A stretch of 34,866 nt of DNA from Bacteroidales bacterium (GTDB lineage Bacteria > Bacteroidota > Bacteroidia > Bacteroidales > PUMT01), in NCBI GenBank assembly GCA_007123885.1, contig SLGC01000108.1:1-34866 (forward strand), given 5' to 3'. This document shows positions 9,205 to 16,641 of this stretch, piece after piece; position 1 is the stretch's first letter, and each line of letters begins with the position of its first letter. The notes below the pieces were generated by a model that saw only the letters and a list, made by a program, of their open reading frames with translations, was not told where the DNA came from and searched no databases. The position numbers and the translations under genes are program-made.

Positions 9205-9951
9205 ATGATGATAAAAAGAATTTTACCTCTGATTTTGTTAGTAACATTTACAGGCTGCGAAGAACTGAGACGTATTGCCGATCAGGCAGAAAGGCATCAG
9301 CCCCTGACGAACCGGGAGGTTGTAGAAGGTCTCAGACAGGCTCTTGTCATAGGATCGGATTCTGCCGCCTCCCGTCTGGCTATACGGGATGGATATTACC
9401 GCGACGAACTGGTAAGGATAATGCTCCCTCCTGAAGCTCAGGTTATCACCGAACATCTTTCGCTTATTCCCGGAGGTGAAAAATTAATCCAGGATGTTAT
9501 CCTGCGTATCAACAGGGCGGCAGAAGATGCCGCAAGAGAAGCTGCCCCGGTGTTTGCCCGGGCAATTAGCGGCATGACAATACAGGATGGGTTCAGCATA
9601 CTCAGAGGTGAAGAAGATGCTGCAACACAATACCTCAGGGCCCGGACCGGGAACGAATTGTTTAACCTCTATCAGCCCCGGATAAAGAATTCAATTGAAA
9701 AGCCTCTTGTCGGTAACATTTCCACCCTTGAATCCTGGAATACACTGACAACACAGTGGAACAGGCTGGCAGGATCGGCTGCCGGAAGAATATATAACCT
9801 TGAACCCGTGGATACTGATCTTGCTTCCTATCTGACAGAACGGGCACTGGATGGATTATTCCTTAAGCTTGCGCAGGAAGAACTGCGAATACGTACCGAT
9901 CCCCTCGCACGGGTAACAGACCTGCTCAGGAGAGTATTCGGAAATCAATGA
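9205..9951 (+). CDS. DUF4197-family lipoprotein
   Basis: A 248-residue protein with a lipoprotein signal peptide (hydrophobic PLILLVTFTGC, Cys18 predicted acylated). The mature part has the DUF4197 hallmarks: LTNREVVEGLRQALVIGSDSA near residue 35, then RDELVRIMLPPEAQ, and a helical remainder. Family members are all-alpha envelope lipoproteins with no established function. It is the only plus-strand gene in the first 27 kb, divergent from the SSP411-like gene and convergent with the Nudix gene 141 bases downstream. The 9952-10092 gap holds no clear terminator. A start one codon later (9208) is equally possible. Confidence 0.88.
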   Translation: MMIKRILPLILLVTFTGCEELRRIADQAERHQPLTNREVVEGLRQALVIGSDSAASRLAIRDGYYRDELVRIMLPPEAQVITEHLSLIPGGEKLIQDVILRINRAAEDAAREAAPVFARAISGMTIQDGFSILRGEEDAATQYLRARTGNELFNLYQPRIKNSIEKPLVGNISTLESWNTLTTQWNRLAGSAAGRIYNLEPVDTDLASYLTERALDGLFLKLAQEELRIRTDPLARVTDLLRRVFGNQ

Positions 9952-10092
9952 TCAACTTCTGCCCGGCAGATCAACGATCCCTTGACTGACCTTTGACAGG
10001 CCTCATATGCAATATTGTTCATGCAACTGCACATGGGTGCAAAATTCATTTCTAATGTCACCTGGTACCATGTAGTATTCAACTGCATCTGA

Positions 10093-10794
10093 TCAGGACA
10101 GGGGCATGAAAACATGTTTTTCGAGGTATTCTGTGTATTTATCCCTGTTGAAACTATAATACCGGTCAACTGTTTCTGATTGTTCCGCACTACTTTCAAC
10201 AGGAACCAGTACCCCGAGCTCACGCATTTTCCCGCTGTAATACCCTGAGGGGGATTGATTTTCAAAAACGGTGTCGAAAAGCCGGTCGAGAACCTCCGGT
10301 GAAAACTGTTCATCAAGCAGCTCAAAAGCTCCGCCGCCAAAACGCACTTTATCATTCAACCTGGATATCGCTGTTTTTAAAATGAGGTCATGATCGAATG
10401 CCAGGGGCGGAATATCGGTCAATTTGAACCACTGGGCATCAGCAGCGTCATCGCCGGCAACAACCTTGAATTCCGACATTTTCAGCAGACCAAGATAGGC
10501 CACTGTGATCACCCTGCCCCTCGGATCCCTGTCAACATCGCTGAAAACATCCAGTTGTTCCAGGTCTGCCCGGTCAATTCCTGTTTCCTCCCCCAACTCT
10601 CTATGTGCACATTCAGTTATTGTTTCGTCCATATCCAGGAAACCTCCGGGAAAAGCCCATTTGCCTTTGAAAGGTTCCTTGCCGCGTTCGACAAGGAGGA
10701 TATTCAGATCTCTGCCATCAAAACCGAAAAGCACGCAGTCGGCACTTACCGCCGGCCTTGGATAATCATAACAATGTTTTTGCTTTGCCATCAA
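10093..10794 (-). CDS. Nudix hydrolase-domain protein with NrtR-like C-terminal winged-helix region
   Basis: The N-terminal two thirds is a Nudix domain with an intact Nudix box at residues 51-73 (G-x5-E-x7-RE-L-x-EE-x-GI: Gly51, Glu57, Arg65, Glu66, Glu69, Glu70, Gly72), so the metal-binding residues for hydrolysis are present. The C-terminal part (about 150-228: AFELLDEQFSPEVLDRLFDTV, then SGKMRELGVLVPV and YYSFNRDKY) matches the winged-helix tail of NrtR/ADP-ribose-sensing regulators. It may therefore be a transcription factor that senses a nucleoside diphosphate derivative, a hydrolase, or both. No NAD-biosynthesis or sugar operon is next to it, so the target is not evident. Met1 and Met2 are both possible starts. 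Confidence 0.87.
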   Translation of the reverse strand: MMAKQKHCYDYPRPAVSADCVLFGFDGRDLNILLVERGKEPFKGKWAFPGGFLDMDETITECAHRELGEETGIDRADLEQLDVFSDVDRDPRGRVITVAYLGLLKMSEFKVVAGDDAADAQWFKLTDIPPLAFDHDLILKTAISRLNDKVRFGGGAFELLDEQFSPEVLDRLFDTVFENQSPSGYYSGKMRELGVLVPVESSAEQSETVDRYYSFNRDKYTEYLEKHVFMPLS

Positions 10795-11031
10795 ACATAA
10801 TTTAATTATAACTTCTTAATTTCAATCTCAAAAACGCGTAAACCCTAAGGTTACCATCCTCTTTCGGGTTCGATCCGGGAAAAAAATAATCCGGCAAATC
10901 ATGCTGTTATCCATTATAGAATAAGCCGATCGACCGGAAATCAATAGGATTCCTATTTTCCACAGCAGATAGTGATTAACTCTACCACAATAACTGCATC
11001 TTTCCCGGAAGGTTATTTATGACGAAGTTTC

Positions 11032-12573
11032 CTATCCGGCAGCAATCTGTCCGGTCACGAAAAGCTCCCACTGTTCAAACTGTTCTTCAAGCATTACCCT
11101 CGGCACCTTTGTCTGCCCTCCCTTTTTTTTATTTGCTTCGGCCCACCGGTAAAAAATGTCGGCCGGAACCAGTCTGGTTTCTGGATCATTCAAAGCCTTT
11201 GTACGGGCAACCTTATAATTCTTATTCATATCCTTATAAATATTGTCAAGCCGGCCGGCAAGCTCTGATTCACTAATACCGGGATCAACATCCCTGCATC
11301 CCAGGTACCAGCGGTGAACATACCTGTCATTTTCATACCTGACAGCGCTGACAGTAAATTCCTTTATATCCAGATCGTATTTTAATTCCAGTTCTTTCAT
11401 AGCCTGTATCATCTGGTATTCTGACAATTGTGATCCAACTATGTTCAGGTAAGATTTCGTTCTCCCTGTAATTTTTATTTCTGCTTTTTCCTTATCCGTG
11501 AATTTAACGGTATCTCCGATCATATATCGCCACGCCCCTGCTACCGTACTGATTATCAGGATATAATCTATATCCTCCTGCACCTGTTCCAGGCCGAGTG
11601 CCCTGGCATCCCCGGCAACATTACCGTTTTCATCTATATTTTCGGGTGAAAGGGGCACAAATTCAAAATATATGCCATTGTCCGGGAAGAGCGCCATCGA
11701 GGTTGTATCCTTTCTCAACTGTGTGGCAAGATATCCTTCTGATGCAAGATAGGTGTCAAGAATAATGACAGGCCTGCCGAAGATCTTCCGGAAACTTTTG
11801 CTGTACGGATCAAACGTGATGCCTCCGGAAGTATATACCTGCAGGTTTGGCCAGATATCATGGATATTCTTTATATTGTTATATCTTATTACTTCCCTCA
11901 GCATCAATTCTATCCATGCCGGAATACCGGAAAGGCCTGCAATATCCCATTCAGGTGCCTTTTTTGCAATCTGTTCCACCTTTTCATCCCAGTTATCCAT
12001 GGCGGATATTTCCGGCCCCGGCCTGTAAAATCCTTTGAACCAGAAGGGAAGATTATAGGCTGAAATACCGCTGATCTCACCTTCAAGGTGTCCCTTTACT
12101 TCCTTAAGATTGGTACTGCTGCCAAACATCAGCACCTCTTTTTGAAAAAATGAAGCCGGCAGATTCAACTCGGCCAGGCTCAATACCTGCTTAATGCCCC
12201 CATTCCGTATTGAGGTAAGCATTTCATCGGTGACGGGAATATATTTTGAATTGCTTGTTGTACCGCTTGTAAGCGCAAAGAAACCGGGTTTCCCGGGCCA
12301 GGTCACATCTTCCGCCCCCTCATGGACAACTTTCCACCACCGGGTAAACATCCCGTCATAATCATAAAAAGGAACTGAGAGTGCAAATGCCTCCTGTATG
12401 TCATTTTGAGACAAAATTTCCCTGAACCTGTGATATTTACCGAATGAAGTGCCTTCAGCTTTTTCCAGGAGATATTTGAGTGTTTCATGTTGCGCCTGAC
12501 CAGGGTCAGGATTTGACTTTACATTGTAGGAAAGCTCTATTGCCCTTTTTATCAGTTCTCCGATTATTGCCAT
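11032..12573 (-). CDS. GH3-family acyl-adenylate-forming protein
   Basis: A 513-residue protein of the GH3 family, best known from plant acyl acid-amido synthetases and common but uncharacterised in Bacteroidetes. The nucleotide-binding motif I is seen as LTSGTTSNSKYIPVT (about 101-115). YTSGGITFDPY and DTYLASEGYLATQ in the middle correspond to the next conserved motifs, and YMIGDTVKFTDKEKAEIKITGRTKSYLNIVG, near the start of the C-terminal lobe, is the third ATP-binding region. It probably activates a carboxylic acid as an acyl-adenylate and may join it to an amino acid or other amine. The neighbours are separated by more than 230 bases on each side and give no clue to the substrate. No signal peptide. 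Confidence 0.9.
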   Translation of the reverse strand: MAIIGELIKRAIELSYNVKSNPDPGQAQHETLKYLLEKAEGTSFGKYHRFREILSQNDIQEAFALSVPFYDYDGMFTRWWKVVHEGAEDVTWPGKPGFFALTSGTTSNSKYIPVTDEMLTSIRNGGIKQVLSLAELNLPASFFQKEVLMFGSSTNLKEVKGHLEGEISGISAYNLPFWFKGFYRPGPEISAMDNWDEKVEQIAKKAPEWDIAGLSGIPAWIELMLREVIRYNNIKNIHDIWPNLQVYTSGGITFDPYSKSFRKIFGRPVIILDTYLASEGYLATQLRKDTTSMALFPDNGIYFEFVPLSPENIDENGNVAGDARALGLEQVQEDIDYILIISTVAGAWRYMIGDTVKFTDKEKAEIKITGRTKSYLNIVGSQLSEYQMIQAMKELELKYDLDIKEFTVSAVRYENDRYVHRWYLGCRDVDPGISESELAGRLDNIYKDMNKNYKVARTKALNDPETRLVPADIFYRWAEANKKKGGQTKVPRVMLEEQFEQWELFVTGQIAAG

Positions 12574-12827
12574 CTTTTCCCCGTATTAGTCATTAATTCA
12601 TTGCATTAACATCTGAAAATCAAGAAAGTTCGGCCATGTCTCACAAAATTTTAAATGGAATTTTATGATGACAATCAGCGCTATGCGTACCCCGGCTACC
12701 CTCTGACCGATGCGGGGAATGGCAGAACTGACATGGCTGGAAACAGCCATAGAGAGGTTTCTGAATTCATAAAGAATCCCCCCGCCACTACATATGAATT
12801 ATTTGAACAACGTCAATTACATACTGT

Positions 12828-14069
12828 TCAGTTTGAATAATATGGCCCGTGAACTGCTGTAATTCTGTAGCTTTCTTCCGTATCATCCAGGATATAGATC
12901 ATATAGGTAGCGCCACCTGGGTTTACCCTTACGACAATATGCCCCTGCTGGCTTTTAAGATTATCGATCCGTGGACCAATTATCTCCCTGGTTTCATCCA
13001 TTATGTTTGTTGAGAAAACATCACGCGGACCCGGGTATGAACGTCCTGACATCATCCGGGCCAATGAAGAATTTGATGGATGGGTGGGACAGGATGATTG
13101 AACAATATGAACTCTGGGCCGGGTAGCCTGAAGGAATGAAACACTCATTGCATCAAAGAAGGCATGATGATTGGCGATGCAAACATCAACCGGCCCTGTT
13201 GCCATGGCAATGGGGGTTTCAATATCCCTCCAGTGACCGGGGTTCCCACCAATAATATCTCCGCCGTTAAAATAGTTGAATCTTCCGTAAGCCAGTCTGA
13301 ATGCAATGCTGCACATATTCTCACTGGGAAATTCCTCTGGCGACAGACTTTCAAGTGGAGGGAAATGATTTCTTACATTAGTACCAAATCCGGTCCATAC
13401 AACACCATTGGCAGCGATATTCCGGAATTCGAAACCGGGGTAGCCTGCGGGATCATGGACAAGTATAACCTGATCATTTAGTCCGGGCTGGAATTGCTCA
13501 TAATTGGCACCAAGGTTTTGCACCTGCCAGTTGACAAATTCCATATAATTTACAAAATAATCTGCTTTTGATGGTTGAGGATAGTCCCAGCCACGGTCAA
13601 TTACTTTATTGAAACCAACCAGTTCCCCTACCCTGGTAATCCCATTGAGCATGTAATTTCCCCGGGTCGAAGGTTCGGCACCGCTAAGATCTCCTATATG
13701 ATCGCTGTGAAAATGGGTTACAAGAATATAATCGAGCTTCCTGTCCGACTGTCCTTCCAACATGTGCAGTATATACCTTGAAATCCATTCACCTGGAGTC
13801 CTGCTGTCATTAGGTTTTACTTCGGGTCTTTTTGGTCTCTGCCGGTCAGAGTCGCCCGCATCCACAAGCATTGTTGTTCCATCCGGGAAAATAAAGAATG
13901 CCGACTCTCCCTTACCGGTATTGATATGGTGAATATCCAGGTAGCCCGGTGACCATCGCGGAAATACCTGGCCCACATGGGCGTGCAGCTGGCCGGTGAA
14001 AATAAAGGTGCAAATCAGAATTATCATGTTCCCTAAAAGGAACCGGAAGGGATAATCACTCTTTTTCAT
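12828..14069 (-). CDS. Secreted metallo-beta-lactamase-fold hydrolase (ComEC/Rec2-like type)
   Basis: A 413-residue protein with an N-terminal hydrophobic segment (LLGNMIILICTFIFTG, about 11-26), best read as a signal peptide for export. The mature part begins DIHHINTGKGESAFFIFPDGTTMLVDAG, the N-terminal strand of the fold, and carries the zinc motif THFHSDHIGD (His119, His121, Asp123, His124). A later ANHHAFFDAM segment may supply another ligand. The arrangement resembles the metallo-hydrolase domain of ComEC and related stand-alone proteins, but the substrate (nucleotide, phosphodiester or other) cannot be inferred. It follows the two-component cluster on the same strand with 45 bases between, so it may be read from the same transcript. 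Confidence 0.85.
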   Translation of the reverse strand: MKKSDYPFRFLLGNMIILICTFIFTGQLHAHVGQVFPRWSPGYLDIHHINTGKGESAFFIFPDGTTMLVDAGDSDRQRPKRPEVKPNDSRTPGEWISRYILHMLEGQSDRKLDYILVTHFHSDHIGDLSGAEPSTRGNYMLNGITRVGELVGFNKVIDRGWDYPQPSKADYFVNYMEFVNWQVQNLGANYEQFQPGLNDQVILVHDPAGYPGFEFRNIAANGVVWTGFGTNVRNHFPPLESLSPEEFPSENMCSIAFRLAYGRFNYFNGGDIIGGNPGHWRDIETPIAMATGPVDVCIANHHAFFDAMSVSFLQATRPRVHIVQSSCPTHPSNSSLARMMSGRSYPGPRDVFSTNIMDETREIIGPRIDNLKSQQGHIVVRVNPGGATYMIYILDDTEESYRITAVHGPYYSN

Positions 14070-14114
14070 TTTCTCAATAATTTATATATAAAAAACCACG
14101 AATCTTCGCTGGAA

Positions 14115-16031
14115 TCAAACCAGGAATTTATTTATTGCTTCTTTCAGGTCTTTGCGCATAAAGGGTTTGGAAAGATATTCATCGCACCCGGCCTCTATCG
14201 CCTTTTCGCGGTCGCCGGGAAGGGCATGTGCGGTAAGTGCAATAACCGGGAGATAGGGCCTGCTGCTTTTAATTAGTTTTGTAGCTTCATAACCTCCCAT
14301 AACCGGCATTTTAATATCCATAAGAACCAGATCTATATCAGGATGTTTTTCCACAAGTTCAATGGCCTGCCGGCCGTTTGTGGCATGCAGTATCTTTGTC
14401 CGGAAATCACCCAACATCTCCTTGAGCAGAAGATAGTTGCTCTCTTCATCCTCAGCCACAAGCAATTTCCTTCTTGCCGTTTTTGCGGTTTTGTCATATC
14501 TCTTCCGTTCGGCCTTTACAGGTTTCCATGGTATTGTGAAATAAAACACAGATCCCGATCCGGGTTGAGATTCAAGCCATATCCTGCCACCGAGAGATTC
14601 AATGAAAGCTTTGGATACGGGAAGGCCGAGTCCCAGGCCACCCCTTTTCTGAGAAAGTTCTATTTCGGCCTGATGGAATCTCTGGAATATTTTCTCATGC
14701 ATATCCTTATCTATTCCTATCCCTGTATCGGAAACAAAAAACTGCAGCTGCCTGTTTTCAAGGGTGCACCCAAACTCGACCAGCCCCTCATCCGTGAACT
14801 TAAGGGCATTATCAACAAGATGTGTAAGAATGCGCTCAATTTTATGCATATCTGATATGATCATTGTATTTCCCCCGTTAACATCAATAGAATAGTTAAG
14901 TTCAACACCTTTTAGCTCAGCCTTTATATTAAACCGGGCTTTTACCTTGCTCATCATCTGTTCGAGCTCAAATTCGGTTTCGTAAATTTCCAGCTGGCCG
15001 GTTTCAATGGTAGAGATGCTTATGATATCCTCTACTACATGTATTAGCTGATCGCTGCTCTGGTGTATCACATCAATGCAATATCTTATATGTTCTCTCG
15101 GAACTCCCTGATCCTTGATCATATCAGAAAAGCCAACGATAGCGTTAAGCGGCGTCCTTATTTCGTGTGAGAGGTTGTTAAGAAATGAAGTCTTCAGCCT
15201 GTCGCCCTGCTCGGCCTTTTCCAGTGCCGCCTTGAGATCCTCCTCTGCTTTTTTCCTGCCGGTAATATCCCTCACTATACTCTCTGTGGATAGCAAATTC
15301 CCATTCTTGTTATGAATATAAACGTTTTTCTGCTCCGTCCATATAATTTTGCCATCCTTCCTGACCCATCTCATTGTCAGCATCTTTCCTCCGGATTCAT
15401 GCTCACTGATTATCAATGAGCCGATCTTATCGCGGTCATCCGGATATACTAATTTTTTGAACAATTCCGGATCAGAATAATACTCATCCGGGGTATAGCC
15501 TGTCATTTGGGTTGATGAGGGACTGACATATACGAACCTTCTTTCGGGAAAAAAGTCATACCGGTATATCATGTCGCTGGCATTTTCCGCAAGCTTACGG
15601 AAGCGTGCCTCGCTTTCAACAAGTTCCTGCTGTGCCTTTTGCGCATCCTTTTTGGCAGCGGCAAGCTCCAGCGCCCGTTTCACTGCCGGCCCCAGTCTTT
15701 TCATATGCTCCTTGATCACATAGTCGGTCGCCCCTGCCTTCATGCATTCAACTGCAGTATCCTCATTAATTGATCCCGTATGCATAATGAAGGGGACAAG
15801 CGGAGTTTTTTCCCTGCTCAGATGAAGGGCAATCATACCATCAAATTGCGGCAGCTGATAGTCGGCTATTATCACATCAGGATGAAACTTATCCAGAGCA
15901 TTTATAAAATCTTTCCTTGTTTCAACTATTTTGAAAATGCAGTTTTTTATTGTAACAGAAATTTCCCTTTCTGCAAGTTCTGCATCTGTCGGTACATCTT
16001 CAAGAATAAGTACTTTTATTCTCTGCTCCAT
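14115..16031 (-). CDS. Hybrid histidine kinase, REC-PAS-HisKA-HATPase-REC
   Basis: A soluble 638-residue phosphorelay protein without membrane segments. The order is: N-terminal receiver domain (phosphoacceptor Asp57 in IIADYQLPQFDG), a short helix, a PAS domain (about 141-262), the dimerisation/phosphoacceptor helix with SHEIRTPLNAIVGF (His289), the ATPase domain (N box around 399-414, VSDTGIGI at 433-440, GGLGLGLPVSK at 464-474) and a C-terminal receiver domain (Asp572 in LVLMDIKMPVMGG, Lys622). The N-terminal receiver suggests that it takes phosphate or a signal from another kinase, and the C-terminal one can pass it on or store it. It lies 92 bases downstream of the single-domain response regulator in one direction with the membrane kinase, so a branched relay is likely. 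Confidence 0.93.
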   Translation of the reverse strand: MEQRIKVLILEDVPTDAELAEREISVTIKNCIFKIVETRKDFINALDKFHPDVIIADYQLPQFDGMIALHLSREKTPLVPFIMHTGSINEDTAVECMKAGATDYVIKEHMKRLGPAVKRALELAAAKKDAQKAQQELVESEARFRKLAENASDMIYRYDFFPERRFVYVSPSSTQMTGYTPDEYYSDPELFKKLVYPDDRDKIGSLIISEHESGGKMLTMRWVRKDGKIIWTEQKNVYIHNKNGNLLSTESIVRDITGRKKAEEDLKAALEKAEQGDRLKTSFLNNLSHEIRTPLNAIVGFSDMIKDQGVPREHIRYCIDVIHQSSDQLIHVVEDIISISTIETGQLEIYETEFELEQMMSKVKARFNIKAELKGVELNYSIDVNGGNTMIISDMHKIERILTHLVDNALKFTDEGLVEFGCTLENRQLQFFVSDTGIGIDKDMHEKIFQRFHQAEIELSQKRGGLGLGLPVSKAFIESLGGRIWLESQPGSGSVFYFTIPWKPVKAERKRYDKTAKTARRKLLVAEDEESNYLLLKEMLGDFRTKILHATNGRQAIELVEKHPDIDLVLMDIKMPVMGGYEATKLIKSSRPYLPVIALTAHALPGDREKAIEAGCDEYLSKPFMRKDLKEAINKFLV

Positions 16032-16123
16032 TATCTGTTATTTAAATATTTCAATTTTGCCCTTCACGCTGGAAACTCCTTGCTCCGGAAAAAAACCGCA
16101 AGGATGCAGGATGACACGCAGTA

Positions 16124-16564
16124 TCATGGGGACTCGTTTAAAAACATCCAGTAATAGCCGCTAGCGGATATAGCTTCCATAAAGTTACTAAAATCTACCG
16201 GTTTGACAACATAGGAATTCGCACCCAGATCATAGGCGCTCTTGATATCCGGAGCTTCCCTGGATGAACTGATAATGACAACCGGAAGCTTTCTGGTTTT
16301 GGGGTTGTCTTTGATCCTTCTGAGCACCTCCATGCCGTCAAGGCCGGGTAGTTTAAGATCAAGAAAAACAACCCTGAGAGGAATATCAGGGTTCCTTTCA
16401 CTGAATTTTCCTGTGCAGAAAATGAAATCCAGTGCATCCTCTCCGTTTTCAGCCAGGTAGAGCCTGTCTGAGAGGTTATGTTTATTGAATGCTCGCAGAA
16501 TAAGTTCCGCATCATCGGGATTGTCCTCGACTATCAGCATTTCCGCAGGATAATTGTAGGGCAT
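16124..16564 (-). CDS. Single-domain response regulator (Rcp1-like CheY family)
   Basis: A 146-residue receiver domain with no output domain. The acidic pocket is MLIVEDNPDD (Glu13, Asp14), the phosphoacceptor is Asp69 in VVFLDLKLPGLDG and the conserved Lys is Lys121 in VVKPVDF. The insertion between the first helix and the phosphoacceptor strand (GEDALDFIFCTGKFSERNPD) is typical of Rcp1-type regulators that pair with phytochrome-like kinases. It lies between two histidine-kinase genes, 77 bases after the larger one. It probably shuttles phosphate from the membrane kinase to another protein, possibly the hybrid kinase encoded next. Confidence 0.94.
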   Translation of the reverse strand: MPYNYPAEMLIVEDNPDDAELILRAFNKHNLSDRLYLAENGEDALDFIFCTGKFSERNPDIPLRVVFLDLKLPGLDGMEVLRRIKDNPKTRKLPVVIISSSREAPDIKSAYDLGANSYVVKPVDFSNFMEAISASGYYWMFLNESP

Positions 16565-16641
16565 AGCTGTATTTTTAGTTTAACTTTTCCAATTAATACC
16601 TGTGTTTCAGAATTAATTGTTTATCAGCCAGCACCCTGATT

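Noticed and set aside
10861-10880. GGTTCGATCC stretch resembling a tRNA T-loop
   Set aside because: The acceptor, D and anticodon arms cannot be built around it on either strand, so it is a chance match.
12655-12840. Plus-strand 61-residue open frame in the gap between the GH3 gene and the metallo-hydrolase gene
   Set aside because: It has a plausible composition, but it has no recognisable motif or ribosome-binding site and overlaps the end of the metallo-hydrolase gene by 13 bases. Not enough to call a gene.
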